From positions 1-43,048 of IMG/VR virus record IMGVR_UViG_3300006802_000179: 43,048 nucleotides of DNA. The stretch is one strand, 5' to 3'. The DNA comes from a virus. This document shows, one piece after another, positions 11,057 to 21,308 of the stretch (its first letter is position 1; every line of letters starts with the position of its first letter). Both the position numbers and the translations under genes were made by a program. A model generated the notes under the pieces. The model saw only the letters and a list, made by a program, of their open reading frames with translations, searched no databases and was not told the origin of the DNA.

Positions 11057-13936
11057 TTATATCCCATATTCCATTTCTTTTGGATTCCAAACAGGAGAGC
11101 GTTCCCTGCCCTCTTCCAGTGGAGTAAGCCATTCAGGTGGGTTTGACTTTTCAAGTTTTTCAGGTGCCGTTAATCCGGTATTGGCAAGCCAAATTCTTAT
11201 CCTGTTGGCAATTTCTGCTTTTCTTTTTGGAGAAGGTGTTCTTTCTAAAAGCATTGCCATTATTTCAGGATTTTCAATCGCCTCTATAAATACATCTTGT
11301 ATTTTTGATTGAGGAACCTTTTCAAACAATTTTCTGGAAAACTCTGATCCTCTTTGAGCGGCCAAAAGAGAAGAGCCGCCTTCTCCTAATCTAGCTCCAA
11401 TTCTTGCTCCAACCAGTCTCGACAAAAGATCATACAAACCCTCTGTATCTATCGCTGTTTTTAATTGAGCGCCAACTTTTAAATTTGTATCCAAATTTTC
11501 AAGAGACCTGATAAGTTTGCGTAACTGAACAGCTTCTCTTTTTGTCATTACGCCATGACGCACCATCATCTCAACTGGACTAGGCCCACTAGTTCCAGCG
11601 GTTCCCCATAAAGAATTTTTAAATTTCAGTACGTTTAATGTACCGTCATCATTTAACGCCTTTTTAAATGCGTATTCCAAAGTTGCGGCTTTAAGACCAC
11701 CAAGAGCGCCTTTAGCATTTTTACCGGACTGCCTTGCGGCTTTTACAAGCCTGAAGTAGTCTTTTTGAGGCGTAATGCTTGAAAACACTTTTCCAACAGC
11801 AGCAGCAGAATCTTCTCCATTAATGACCAATTCAAAAGCGGCTCTTTGTCGCATCCTGAAACTTTCCCAGGTTTTTCCGGATTTACCAAGAATTGCTTCC
11901 GCTTTTCTCAAATCTATGAGGTTGTTTTTTAATTCTGGGAACCTGTTCAATGTTTCTTGGTTGTTTTGCAAAAATCTTGTTAATTTATCTGGGCTAAACG
12001 AACCGTCATTATTTCTAGCCGCAATCGCAGCAGACCTTAAAAATTCTTCCTGTTGCTGCATCATGGATTTATTGGAAAAGTTTACGGCATCCTCCAATTC
12101 GCCTAGCTGAATTGAACCTCTTTCTCCTCCTTGACCAAAAGCCCTTTCCAATAACAAACTTGGTCTAATAGTAGCAGCGCCCTGCCTTGTTACGGAAAGA
12201 GCTGTTCCGGCAAATGTTCTGGAAAACTTATCATTAAGTTGTTTTGAAAATTCTCTTGCTTCAGCATAACCTGGCGCATTGATATTATTTAAATCAGAAA
12301 GAACGCCATCAGCCATTTCTTCATAAATTCTCGCGGTTGCCCAATCTTTTGCGCCCCTTGATTTTCTGGCCTCTTCCAAAAGTCTTGACCTGAAAGTTAT
12401 CAATTCTCCAGTTGTCAACGGGCCTTTTTCAAGTTCTTTTAATCTATCCGCTCGAAGTGAAGTTATTGCATCTTCTTTGCTAAGACCAGATGCAACAAGA
12501 TCATTAACGTCTTCAACATGAATACCGGCCAACAAACGCATTCTTCTCATTTGCTCCCGAATTGTCACTGGAAGCGCATCAGAAGGAATCTTTAATCGCT
12601 CTGATTTTAACTTTGTAAATTGTTCAAATGTATTTGAAGCATTTTCGACTCTAACTGTTTTGTCTACTTTGTCCCAATATTCAGTTTTTTCAATTCTTCT
12701 GACATCCGTAAGCGCATCCTCAAGCATTTTGTAACTTGCCGCAGAAGGAGAGCCAACATCTTTTATTTCAGGGAACCTGCCCCTTTCTACAGTTGCCGCA
12801 TCTTTTACTATTTGCAATCTTGCGTCTACAAGATCATCAATATATTCAGTCTTCATTCTTGCTGCTGCGCGCAATAACTCCTTATTCTCAGACGCCGATA
12901 ATGCCTGAATTAAAGCCTGTATATCTAATCTTGTTGCCTCAATGGCTTTTGAATAACGCATTCCAAAATCTTTATCCAGCTTTCTTAATTTTTCCTCAAG
13001 CGCCAATATTGTTGGACTTCCGCTTTTCATGCCGGCAGTTTGTCCAATATCAAACCCTTTCTTTCTAAGGGCTGCGGCAATAGCGCCAGGGTCTTCACCA
13101 GCTTCATTTAAGGCGTTTACCAACAAAACTGCTGCGCGATCCCTTCTTCCTTCAGGAGTCAAGGTATTAATAAGATGCTTAACATTCTGAACCTGTTGAG
13201 CAGCAAGTCTGTAAAAAATACCAACTGGATTGGCAAAGCCTCCAACTAGCTCACCAACTAATCTTCCGTACCCGCCAGGGTCCAAAGCCTCACCAAAAAA
13301 CGCCCCTTGCATTGCCCCCAAAGTAGAGCCTGCTTCAGCAGCAGCAAGGCTTTTTTTGTGCTTTAAAATATTTTCGCCAACCTTGCCAAGAGTTTTTGCT
13401 TTTGCCAAAGTCCCAATTCCGCCGGCTAATACAATATTGCCGCCAGCAACCTCTCCGGCAGCGGCAACCGGCCTATCCGACAATGGCAAATCTTCCAAAG
13501 AATCATAAGCAAAATTATCGCCAGCAAGTTTATTAATGCCTGACCGGACTGTATCGCTTCCCAATGGCACATCAACTAAAGTATCAGAGCCATCGTTAAA
13601 AAGTCTGGTTTTGTCGGCCCGTCTTTCAATACTATTGATGCCATATTGAAAAATATCTGATGGAGCGCCCAGAATTTGAGAAACGCCGGTAGCCATTCCA
13701 CGATTAAACGCACGCAATGGATCGTGTGGTGGAAGGTCACTGCCAGTTACAAGAAAATGAATAATGCCTTCATCAGATATGCCGCTATCCCGCATTTTTT
13801 GTAATTTTTTAACATTAATTTCACCAGACGCCATAATAGTGTCAACAATATCCTTGTCGGTATATCCAGCGTCTTTCATTTTCTTGATATTATCTAGCTT
13901 GTTAGCTAGAGGTCCAGCATACTTTGGCTCTGTCAT
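11057..13936 (-). CDS. large internal virion / DNA-ejection protein
   Basis: 959 residues, the longest gene. The N-terminus has tandem helical units with DAGYTDKDIVDTIMASG-like repeats (residues 28-70), then a Gly/Ala-rich segment (about 155-225, GGNIVLAGGIGTLAKAKTLGK) that could be membrane-active, and a long Lys/Glu/Leu helical body. No transglycosylase motif seen. Size, composition and place between two other large proteins and the fibre match podovirus internal core proteins ejected with DNA. Overlaps 13936-15381 by one base. Confidence 0.55.
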   Translation of the reverse strand: MTEPKYAGPLANKLDNIKKMKDAGYTDKDIVDTIMASGEINVKKLQKMRDSGISDEGIIHFLVTGSDLPPHDPLRAFNRGMATGVSQILGAPSDIFQYGINSIERRADKTRLFNDGSDTLVDVPLGSDTVRSGINKLAGDNFAYDSLEDLPLSDRPVAAAGEVAGGNIVLAGGIGTLAKAKTLGKVGENILKHKKSLAAAEAGSTLGAMQGAFFGEALDPGGYGRLVGELVGGFANPVGIFYRLAAQQVQNVKHLINTLTPEGRRDRAAVLLVNALNEAGEDPGAIAAALRKKGFDIGQTAGMKSGSPTILALEEKLRKLDKDFGMRYSKAIEATRLDIQALIQALSASENKELLRAAARMKTEYIDDLVDARLQIVKDAATVERGRFPEIKDVGSPSAASYKMLEDALTDVRRIEKTEYWDKVDKTVRVENASNTFEQFTKLKSERLKIPSDALPVTIREQMRRMRLLAGIHVEDVNDLVASGLSKEDAITSLRADRLKELEKGPLTTGELITFRSRLLEEARKSRGAKDWATARIYEEMADGVLSDLNNINAPGYAEAREFSKQLNDKFSRTFAGTALSVTRQGAATIRPSLLLERAFGQGGERGSIQLGELEDAVNFSNKSMMQQQEEFLRSAAIAARNNDGSFSPDKLTRFLQNNQETLNRFPELKNNLIDLRKAEAILGKSGKTWESFRMRQRAAFELVINGEDSAAAVGKVFSSITPQKDYFRLVKAARQSGKNAKGALGGLKAATLEYAFKKALNDDGTLNVLKFKNSLWGTAGTSGPSPVEMMVRHGVMTKREAVQLRKLIRSLENLDTNLKVGAQLKTAIDTEGLYDLLSRLVGARIGARLGEGGSSLLAAQRGSEFSRKLFEKVPQSKIQDVFIEAIENPEIMAMLLERTPSPKRKAEIANRIRIWLANTGLTAPEKLEKSNPPEWLTPLEEGRERSPVWNPKEMEYGI

Positions 13937-15381
13937 TATTCGTTCCAGATTTCAGTTGCGGTTTTGCGCGGCTTGCCTTTGCGCTCCATTTCGCCAATGG
14001 CCCAATCGTATGTTTCAATAATGTCATTTAATTTAATACGACTAAAAGCCATGTCATTTACTTGTTTTTGTGTAAACGCTGATGGATAACGCAGTAGTCC
14101 ATTAATTCTAGCCACTTCATCTTGCAAAAAAGCCTGTAAGTCGCGCATTTGTTCCAAAACAGCAGCATCGCCTTTCATAAGTTTTCTTGGGTCAATTGTT
14201 AATTTTGCCCTAAGTTGAAGCTGCCAATCTGTTCTCCTTCCAACAATCTCATCACTACCGGCAAGAATTGTAGAAGTTTGCAATTGCTCCAAAATATTAG
14301 TTGCTTTTTCTGCATCACGGAAAATCAATCCACCGCCAAACAATCCAACGAAAGCGTTCATGGTGCGCTTAAAGGCACCACTTACACCAGTACCGGCCTC
14401 TATATCAAGCGCTTCCCTTGTGGCTTTTGGAGCTTTATCAGGGATAACAACAGGGTCCAAACCATAAACGCGCGTTCCGGTTCCAAGATCAATAATATAA
14501 TCCCTTCCCTGACTATCTGTTACAACTTTATAAACATTATCTGCAATCTTCACCGCCGTTCTTTTTGGTATCCCGATTTCAACAAGTCGTTCTATTTTTT
14601 TCTCTTTGTCTGAAAGTTTTAAGGCCGCTTCAATGTCCCGCCTTTTTTGTTGGTCAGACTCGGCTATTGCCCGATAAGACGCAGCCAATCCATTAGCACC
14701 AAGAGCTGCCGCTGACTTTGAAAAGTCAAGATAGGCTTTTTCTCTTTGTTCCAGACTTTCGATTTGATTCTGAAGGATAACCGTTGGAGATGCCGTAACA
14801 GCTTCGCCGGGTTCAACATCAACATCAACTCTATTTTCATCCTTTTTACCACTAAAATTTTTTGCTTGTGCTGGCGCAGTTGAAGGATCGGCATCTGGCG
14901 GGATTTTCTCAAATTGCAATTGATTTGGATCTCCTGCGTTAGCATGATAACCAGCGCCAGAAGTTGTCGGCTCATCACTCAAAGGTCTTGAAGTTTCGTA
15001 TGCCAAAGAAGGCGACTGTGAACTTTGCTCGTTAATTGATCTTTCATATTCAGCAACAGCGTCTTGTAACTGTCCAATTTTTTGGAATTTTTCTCGTTCA
15101 AGTTGAACTTGTTGAACAGCAGGATGAACGCCAACATCAATGCCGCCCATACCGAGATGTTCAGTGTATTTTTTAAGCAAAGCGGTAGCTTCTGCGCTTC
15201 CATTTTCCGCACCTTTTGCAAGCAACCCAATAACCAGTTTGTGCTTGTCAATGTTCATTGCTTGTTGAGCTTGGTTTTGTCGGTTGTATTCCTGAAAGTT
15301 ACCAGCGCTGGTTACGCTGCCCATTGCGCGCAACCCTTCACCAAGACTGGCAAGGAATCCCTTCATTCGATCACTAGCCAT
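13936..15381 (-). CDS. internal virion / ejection protein
   Basis: 481 residues. Starts MASDRMKGFLASLGEGLRAMG, a Gly-rich amphipathic helix as in podovirus ejection proteins, followed by a Gln/Asn-rich segment, a disordered Ser/Pro/Asp middle (about 130-190) and a helical C-terminal half. No enzyme motif. Neighbours on both sides are also large virion-type proteins; role inferred from order. Confidence 0.5.
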   Translation of the reverse strand: MASDRMKGFLASLGEGLRAMGSVTSAGNFQEYNRQNQAQQAMNIDKHKLVIGLLAKGAENGSAEATALLKKYTEHLGMGGIDVGVHPAVQQVQLEREKFQKIGQLQDAVAEYERSINEQSSQSPSLAYETSRPLSDEPTTSGAGYHANAGDPNQLQFEKIPPDADPSTAPAQAKNFSGKKDENRVDVDVEPGEAVTASPTVILQNQIESLEQREKAYLDFSKSAAALGANGLAASYRAIAESDQQKRRDIEAALKLSDKEKKIERLVEIGIPKRTAVKIADNVYKVVTDSQGRDYIIDLGTGTRVYGLDPVVIPDKAPKATREALDIEAGTGVSGAFKRTMNAFVGLFGGGLIFRDAEKATNILEQLQTSTILAGSDEIVGRRTDWQLQLRAKLTIDPRKLMKGDAAVLEQMRDLQAFLQDEVARINGLLRYPSAFTQKQVNDMAFSRIKLNDIIETYDWAIGEMERKGKPRKTATEIWNE

Positions 15382-15398
15382 TATTCAATCCTAATCAA

Positions 15399-17084
15399 TT
15401 AAGGGTTGTACGGAGAAGTCCACGGACTTTGCGGAGAGAGAATGTTTCCTGACGCCATCAATGCTCGTCCATACGCATCGTGACTGCCGGTAATTTGCTG
15501 CATATTCAACCCAGCAACATTGAGCAAGTTGTTAATGGAGCTGTTATTCAGACCAAGCATTTGCAGTTCTTGTGCCGCCATTTGGGCCAACCCTGCTTGA
15601 GTTCCACGATCCAGAGTAGAAAGGTTATTGACGTAATTTGTCGCAGCATTAAGCCTTTGTTCGTCAATTCCCAACCTTTGTGAAAGTTGGGCCTGCGTGG
15701 TCTGTGCCGCCCTGTCACTGATTGCTCTGGAATACAATCGGTTTGCATTACCAATCTGGTTGTTGGCAATGGACGAACCCATTATCCCCCTTCGACCCAT
15801 ATCAGCAGTGAGCCGGCCAATGTCTGCGTCCCGCTGCTCCCTTATTGGATTAAGGGATGCTTCCATCAACCGACTTTCATTGCCAATAAGGTCTTGTCTG
15901 ATCTGATTTGTCCTATCGTCAAACTGATTGAAACTATCAGTCAGGGAAGACTTATACCCTGGGAGATTTTCAAGAAGCGCCTGTTGCTGGTCTGTTATTG
16001 ATGGCGCAAGGCCAGACTGACCCGCAACAGGATCAATGTAACTACCCGTATCGGTAGCCATTGGCCTGTTTGCGATGGCGGCGGCTTGGTCAAGGGCAGA
16101 TTGCAAGTCATTGCTCTGCCTGTTCGCCATGTAGATAGAACCGCCAACACCAAGCAATTTATCCCAATTGTTTCTTAAGAAATCAAGTGCGCTCATACCT
16201 GTTCCAGCGGCGGTAGCACCCGCTGCTGCTCCTGTAGTGTTCGTCAAAGCGGCTGCACCACTCGCAGCGGCACCACCAGCGGTGGCGGATGCTCCTGCAG
16301 GGTTCATCAAAGCATTGCTGGCATCAAAACCAGCTTGGGGCCACACAGAGCCACCAGCGGCACCAGCGGCAGTGCTTGCCGCCGGAACTCCCATATTCGC
16401 AGCACCAGTAGTGCCCACAACATTTCCTGCGCCCCCTGCGGCCCACGGTGATGTAGCACCAGCAGTGGGAGCAGTAGTGGCAGCAGGGGCGGCAGTAGTA
16501 GTGGCAGCAGGGGTTGCAGTTGGAGCGGCGGTGACGGCAGTAGGGGCAGCACCAGCTTTGGCTATGTCACCCCAAAAACCACCAGCAGTAAGCCCACCAA
16601 GAACCGCAAGAAACCCCGGGTTTGAAAACGCAGTTTTTAGCGAATTCCCGATTCCGCTCGGCTGATTCTGTATCTCTTGCCACAATTCAGGCAGGTTTTG
16701 CTGCGTCCAATCTCTTGCCTGCGCTCTAATCCCCGCCCTTGCTCCTGAATCATAAGGAGATGTACTTTCTCCCCGACCAGAGGTCATTGGCTTCCAAACG
16801 GGTTCTTTTTGGGTGCCGCCGTAAAATCCCGGCGCATCCATCATTGGAATAGGCAAGGCACCCCTGTAATCGCCAAATTGCATGGCGTTGTACAGGGCAT
16901 CCATGTCAGCTTGGGAAGTCAATCTCCCGCCAACGACATTTGGCGCACCATTAACGCCCCAAAGACTAGGGGCTACGGCAGCATCATATTGTTCTGGCGA
17001 CCATTGCCACTCCATTCGTGTGCCGCCCCAACCATTGCTTACCGGTACTCGCGTCCAGCCGGGTTGTGAATAATCAAGAGCCAT
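15399..17084 (-). CDS. virion protein with Ala/Thr/Pro-rich low-complexity region
   Basis: 561 residues. N-terminal ~170 residues are Trp/Gly/Pro-rich (MALDYSQPGWTRVPVSNGWGG); about 175-300 is nearly pure Ala, Thr, Pro and Gly; the C-terminal half is helical, Gln/Asn/Arg-rich (residues ~340-520), like other podovirus internal proteins. It precedes the other two ejection-type genes in transcription order. Not recognised by a specific family name. Confidence 0.5.
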   Translation of the reverse strand: MALDYSQPGWTRVPVSNGWGGTRMEWQWSPEQYDAAVAPSLWGVNGAPNVVGGRLTSQADMDALYNAMQFGDYRGALPIPMMDAPGFYGGTQKEPVWKPMTSGRGESTSPYDSGARAGIRAQARDWTQQNLPELWQEIQNQPSGIGNSLKTAFSNPGFLAVLGGLTAGGFWGDIAKAGAAPTAVTAAPTATPAATTTAAPAATTAPTAGATSPWAAGGAGNVVGTTGAANMGVPAASTAAGAAGGSVWPQAGFDASNALMNPAGASATAGGAAASGAAALTNTTGAAAGATAAGTGMSALDFLRNNWDKLLGVGGSIYMANRQSNDLQSALDQAAAIANRPMATDTGSYIDPVAGQSGLAPSITDQQQALLENLPGYKSSLTDSFNQFDDRTNQIRQDLIGNESRLMEASLNPIREQRDADIGRLTADMGRRGIMGSSIANNQIGNANRLYSRAISDRAAQTTQAQLSQRLGIDEQRLNAATNYVNNLSTLDRGTQAGLAQMAAQELQMLGLNNSSINNLLNVAGLNMQQITGSHDAYGRALMASGNILSPQSPWTSPYNP

Positions 17085-17093
17085 TAAGGAGTC

Positions 17094-17558
17094 CTATTCT
17101 CTGGGGTTCTTTCGCCGCCCAGACAGGCACCAGACGTTATTCCCCACATTCCACAACTTGTGCCCATAACGTCGTTGCCTTGAAAAGAGTTTGTATTCAC
17201 TGTCTACACCGTAAATTACACATAAAGAGATTTCACTTGAATATTTTGCATATTGCAGAAACCCTACAATAGTGCGCAAGATGTTGCGTTTTGAGGCCCA
17301 CGAAAAAAAAGCAGCAAACGGCTTGATTACTTCCCCATCATTCACAATGGTAATAACAGCAACAGGGCCGCGTTTTTTGCTGAATGCAGATGTTCGGTCT
17401 TCGACGATCAACACCGCCTGGAAACGACGCAACCACTTTACAATTACCTCTGCGAAGTCTTCTTGCTCAAGATTTTCTGGCAATTCAGAAAATCCGCCAT
17501 TCTTGTAAGAGGCCCAGAGAACACCCATATCCTTGCCGTAACCATTGCCGGAATCCAT
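17094..17558 (-). CDS. hypothetical virion-region protein
   Basis: 154 residues if started at ATG 17558 (MDSGNGYGKDMGVLWASYKNGGF). The C-terminus has a compact alpha/beta look (GPVAVITIVNDGEVIKPFAAFF ... WNVGNNVWCLSGRRK). The frame is open back to GTG 17813, and the charged segment just upstream of the ATG also looks coding, so the true start could be further upstream; that would overlap the 17638-19176 gene by up to 176 bases. Proteins of this kind occur between stabilisation and internal-protein genes of podoviruses; function unknown. Confidence 0.5.
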   Translation of the reverse strand: MDSGNGYGKDMGVLWASYKNGGFSELPENLEQEDFAEVIVKWLRRFQAVLIVEDRTSAFSKKRGPVAVITIVNDGEVIKPFAAFFSWASKRNILRTIVGFLQYAKYSSEISLCVIYGVDSEYKLFSRQRRYGHKLWNVGNNVWCLSGRRKNPRE

Positions 17559-17637
17559 TGGGCGAATATTTGGCCTGTCTTTCAGAACAAGATTCCGGCG
17601 CTTTGATTCAAGCTCTCGTTTTTCATGTAACTCAGCT

Positions 17638-19176
17638 TCAGACTTTCGGTATTTCGACCTCGAAGATGTTGAAGTCTTTTGTCGAGTCAACTTCAACCGA
17701 GAAGTAGAACCCCGGCCCTCGTCCCGTTGGCGAAAATCCTCTACTGCTGATTCTATTGGCGAAGGTAAATCCTTCGTTGTAGTAGTTGGCTCCGGCGTAG
17801 TAGTTTGTTCCACTATAGTAATTCTCCGAATTGTTCGGAGAACCTTTCAAGGTGATCGCACAGGTCGGGTTGTGATATGAATCACCCCATTCAAACGTCA
17901 ATACTGCCTCTACCTCATCACGCCTGATGTACGAAATACGCCCCAACAACGGGGTATGCCTGAAATCGACTCCGATTTGCTCGTTTTTTAAATAATATGT
18001 TTTCCTGACAGAAAAAATACTGTCTGTACCACCATCTCCGCTTTTGCCTGTTCCATTCAAATCAAAAATCTTTCCAGCACTGTCACCCCAATAAACCGTG
18101 TAATTAGTGGTGCCAGGTATTCTCAAATACAGCGCAGAACTCGCATTAAAGTTATTGCTTAATTTGGTCCTGTAAACAGACCATGCGGAACGCTGCGTTG
18201 GCAACAGGTTCTTGAACAAAACAAGGCATTTGTTTGCAACAAAATATAAAACCTTTTGGTTGCTCTGGTCATACACGGTAATTGCGCCAGTCAGGTTCTT
18301 TACCGTATCCGGTATCCATTTGGAAAGATCATCTGCGCCAACGTCACCAAATGTGTCTGTTGCAATCAACGATTCAATAACTCCGCCGCGCTTCATAAAG
18401 GTCACGTCATTACCAATGTTTGCCATTGATTCAGTGCCTACGGCAGAAGAACCTTTGTAGAAATTGTCTACAATGTAATTAGACGAATCATCCCCACTAA
18501 TGCGGTATAACTGACCTTCTACAGTGGAAAAAATGATTACGTTCTTGAATACGGCAACCCCGTTTATAGGCTTCAAATCTGGCGCTAACAGATAAAACGC
18601 CTCCAGACCCGTTAGAAAACTGGAATCTCCTGCTCTTAGCGAGGTTGTAAAATCTGTTGGGTTTTCAAAGGCTGACGCGACAATCATGTGCGACAAATCA
18701 ACCCCGTTTTCAGTCAGGTTGAACAGCCAAACCCTGTTGTTAAATACAACGCTGTACTTGGCAAACGGGTTAATAAGACCAGTGCCAAGAGTTGTAAAAC
18801 TGGAACCATCCCATTTTTTTAACTCGGTCGCCTTGTTTATATCCGTGATTACCATGTAATCATCAAGTGCCCAAGTCGTTCCTCGCAATTTGGACGTGGT
18901 GGCACAAGTTCCAACGGTAGTAAACGAAGACCCATTCCACGAATACACATCACCACTAGCCTGAACAAGCGTTGTAAACGTGTCATCACGCTTAACAAAC
19001 TGCATCAAGCCGCGAACATCACCTGAATTGGGCGCAGTTGTCACCAAATCCAAAGGGCTTCTTGGCTCAAAGTCAGTAGTGTTCAGCTTGAGTTCAAAGT
19101 TATATGAACCCTTGTAGGCTTCTTCCGGCGTTGTGTCGTCGTTTTCATTGAGGCCGAAAGGGAAAAGTAACCTCAT
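17638..19176 (-). CDS. tail hub/stabilisation-type protein, beta-propeller-like
   Basis: 512 residues. Repeated short strands with Asp/Trp turns (SGDVYSWNGSSFTTVG, KKWDGSSFTTLG, VEGQLYRISGDDSS, YWGDSAGKIFDLNG) look like propeller blades, as in P22 gp10-type packaged-DNA stabilisation proteins. Overlaps the adaptor gene upstream by four bases. Expected to close the portal channel below the adaptor and connect to the fibre. Family placement is inference from fold pattern and order. Confidence 0.55.
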   Translation of the reverse strand: MRLLFPFGLNENDDTTPEEAYKGSYNFELKLNTTDFEPRSPLDLVTTAPNSGDVRGLMQFVKRDDTFTTLVQASGDVYSWNGSSFTTVGTCATTSKLRGTTWALDDYMVITDINKATELKKWDGSSFTTLGTGLINPFAKYSVVFNNRVWLFNLTENGVDLSHMIVASAFENPTDFTTSLRAGDSSFLTGLEAFYLLAPDLKPINGVAVFKNVIIFSTVEGQLYRISGDDSSNYIVDNFYKGSSAVGTESMANIGNDVTFMKRGGVIESLIATDTFGDVGADDLSKWIPDTVKNLTGAITVYDQSNQKVLYFVANKCLVLFKNLLPTQRSAWSVYRTKLSNNFNASSALYLRIPGTTNYTVYWGDSAGKIFDLNGTGKSGDGGTDSIFSVRKTYYLKNEQIGVDFRHTPLLGRISYIRRDEVEAVLTFEWGDSYHNPTCAITLKGSPNNSENYYSGTNYYAGANYYNEGFTFANRISSRGFSPTGRGPGFYFSVEVDSTKDFNIFEVEIPKV

Positions 19177-19886
19177 AGATAAGCCCTGCCATACGTCCTG
19201 CGGGGATTAACGGGCCTTAAAAGACCATACAGGCGGGACTTGCTATCCCGATAGATCATGTCCCGATCAAGGGACAATTGCATGTTCTCGGCTCGTTCAA
19301 ACAGGTATTTGAATCGCCTTTCTGCCATGTGACAAAAAGCGTCCGCTTCTTCCTGATTATGGAAGGGCATCTCATCCGTGGCTATGGTTACATATACCGA
19401 CCTTTGATAATCATAGGTATAGGTATAGTTGCCATTGGGAACTTGATAAAACGCCACTTTCTTTTTTGAAGATGGCTCCCAATACCACCAATTCGGCTCC
19501 CCATTCTGGGATTTGTAGTTATAAATCTCTTTTCTCAGGCGGCGTTGTCCGCCAGGGTATTCGGTAATAATCCTGTTTGAAGACGACTTGTAAAAGAACG
19601 CATCCCACGCAAACCGAATAAAATCAGACGGCATGTCATAAACGCGCACACCATTGCTGGTGGTCAAGGTGCCAGACGTAAATTCCAGATCAAGCATTTC
19701 ATCAGCAGTGATACTGGTCAACTCATCCTGAATGGCAATCTTGGCAAGGTTCAGGTTTGCGCTATGTTGCGTATCGCTAAAACTGGTGATGTTATCGTCG
19801 TCACCACGGATAATGGTGGCAGTTCTCAAGACGCGATTAATGGCGTCAAGAAACGTGAAATCTAGGGAGTCGGATTGAACCGCCAT
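19173..19886 (-). CDS. head-to-tail adaptor-type protein
   Basis: 237 residues: helical N-terminus (FTFLDAINRVLRTATII), a segment with EMLDLEFTSGTL and YDMPSDFIRFAWDAFFY, then a WYWEP region and a helical C-terminus with AERRFKYLFERAE. Composition and place right before the propeller-like protein match podovirus adaptor (tail tubular A / gp4-type) proteins that bind the portal ring. No exact family recognised. Confidence 0.55.
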   Translation of the reverse strand: MAVQSDSLDFTFLDAINRVLRTATIIRGDDDNITSFSDTQHSANLNLAKIAIQDELTSITADEMLDLEFTSGTLTTSNGVRVYDMPSDFIRFAWDAFFYKSSSNRIITEYPGGQRRLRKEIYNYKSQNGEPNWWYWEPSSKKKVAFYQVPNGNYTYTYDYQRSVYVTIATDEMPFHNQEEADAFCHMAERRFKYLFERAENMQLSLDRDMIYRDSKSRLYGLLRPVNPRRTYGRAYL

Positions 19887-20143
19887 CTGCCAAATTCCTT
19901 TGTGACAAAACCGGAAACCAGTTCTTTATAAGCATCCCCTCCTCTTTGAGAGGCAAGCCTGTGGTTTCCAATGTTTTCAACGGTAAAGTGAAACGTGTAC
20001 TCCCTTTCGTTATCACGAATAAAAATGGAGCACACGTCAGGTTTTTTTGGTACTACTGGTTCAGCCCTGTTTGCTGCTGAACGCGCAACTTGTTCTTGAC
20101 GCTTCTCTCTACGTTTTTTGGCTCTTTCAAATTCTGATTCCAT
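19862..20143 (-). CDS. hypothetical protein
   Basis: 93 residues. The first 30 are a highly basic helix (FERAKKRREKRQEQVARSAANR), followed by a small beta-rich domain (CSIFIRDNEREYTFHFTVENI). It is the first gene after the terminator downstream of the capsid gene and overlaps the adaptor gene by 25 bases. Function unknown. Confidence 0.55.
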   Translation of the reverse strand: MESEFERAKKRREKRQEQVARSAANRAEPVVPKKPDVCSIFIRDNEREYTFHFTVENIGNHRLASQRGGDAYKELVSGFVTKEFGRWRFNPTP

Positions 20144-20153
20144 AAATCCTCTT

Positions 20154-20186
20154 TAAAAAAAGGGTGGGACCATTGCGGCCCCACCC
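20154..20186 (-). terminator. intrinsic terminator after the major capsid gene
   Basis: Minus strand: GGGTGG...CCACCC-type stem (20186-20162) followed directly by a run of eight T (20161-20154). It lies eight bases after the capsid stop, so it would lower expression of the following tail genes relative to capsid. Confidence 0.8.
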
Positions 20187-20193
20187 GTATTGC

Positions 20194-21264
20194 TTACAGC
20201 GACGATGCGCCTGTACGCAGGTGTTGAATCCAGTTTGCATTCAGCACTTTGCCAGCGAAGAAGGACTTCCAGGCAATGGTGCCAAATTCATTATATGGAT
20301 CAAATACACCTGAAGACCCCGGCGGGTGGTAAATCAGCTCCACCGCAGGCGGCTTGACAGGGTTGTACATCTCATAGGCCGAAGAAGCGTGCATATTTCC
20401 AAGACCAACGCTGCCTACCGCCTCTTTACCATAGATAAAGGACGAATAAACGTCGAGGTTATTGGAAGTCATGCGCAGGCCACCGTTTGAAACACCTGAT
20501 GCGCCGGCATCAATCGTGGCAATCTCTGTCGAGCACCAGCGAACACCGCCAACAGCACCAAACTCAAACGGCTCCACTTGGGTATAACCGCCGTACTGCT
20601 CTACCGGAATAAATCCAGTCAGACCGCGAATGTCTTCTTCGACATCGTGGTGACATACTCCGTAGTAGCTTGAGCGAATGGGCTGGTTGTTATACACATC
20701 AGCGCCAGTGCCCATCGGGGTAAATACCATTGCGGAATTACGATTAAGCTGGTTGACGCAATACTTGATGTCATTGAGCGTAATCGCGCTTGCAACAAGC
20801 GAATTGCTTGCCACACCACCAGCGTAACGGTAGTTAGTCGCGCCAGCCGAAAACACTTGGCTCATCAGCGTATTCAGGGATTCACCGGCATTTGCGCCGA
20901 GGGTATCCATGAGTTGTGCCGACTTGCTGTTGACGTTATACAGATCGACTTCTTCCGTTACGCCAATAGCGTTACCGTGCTTGGTGACAGCTTCCGTCAC
21001 ATCCGTAATCACCGGCTGAACCAGATCGCGGCCCAAAAAGGCAGCGGCGGTGCCGTTGACTTCAGACAGTGCAGTGGTTACTGCGCCCAGGTTTTCAATA
21101 CGACGCCACTTAACAGACGCGGAGCCTTTTGACTTCTCCAGCGTCCCTGGCAACGTCCCATTGAACCAGACACACTTCTTTCTTGCCGCACTCAGCAGTC
21201 CTCGCATGAGGACAAAGTTTACTGGTGCGGCAATGTTACTTAGGTTGGTAGTATTTGCAGCCAT
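20194..21264 (-). CDS. major capsid protein, N4-gp56 type
   Basis: 356 residues. The start MAANTTNLSNIAAPVNFVLMRGLLSAARKKCVWFNG, the segment KGSASVKWRRIENL, the central FTPMGTGADVYNN and GLTGFIPVEQYGGYTQVEPFEFGAVGGVRW, and the C-terminal PYNEFGTIAWKSFFAGKVLN are typical of the N4 gp56 family of HK97-fold capsid proteins. Followed by a strong terminator and preceded by a scaffold-like gene, as expected. Forms the icosahedral head. Confidence 0.9.
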   Translation of the reverse strand: MAANTTNLSNIAAPVNFVLMRGLLSAARKKCVWFNGTLPGTLEKSKGSASVKWRRIENLGAVTTALSEVNGTAAAFLGRDLVQPVITDVTEAVTKHGNAIGVTEEVDLYNVNSKSAQLMDTLGANAGESLNTLMSQVFSAGATNYRYAGGVASNSLVASAITLNDIKYCVNQLNRNSAMVFTPMGTGADVYNNQPIRSSYYGVCHHDVEEDIRGLTGFIPVEQYGGYTQVEPFEFGAVGGVRWCSTEIATIDAGASGVSNGGLRMTSNNLDVYSSFIYGKEAVGSVGLGNMHASSAYEMYNPVKPPAVELIYHPPGSSGVFDPYNEFGTIAWKSFFAGKVLNANWIQHLRTGASSL

Positions 21265-21308
21265 TTCTGTTCCTTAACAAAAACAATGAACGGCCAAATA
21301 GCGATTAA

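Noticed and set aside
16168-16665. 165-residue plus-strand frame, Ala/Val/Pro-rich
   Set aside because: It is antisense to the Ala/Thr-rich low-complexity part of the 15399-17084 gene; GC-rich repeats keep all frames open.
17559-17813. N-terminal extension of the 17094 gene to GTG 17813
   Set aside because: It would overlap the stabilisation-protein gene by 176 bases and the added sequence is a Thr/Ser/Arg-rich out-of-frame shadow, although the part nearest to 17558 may be coding.
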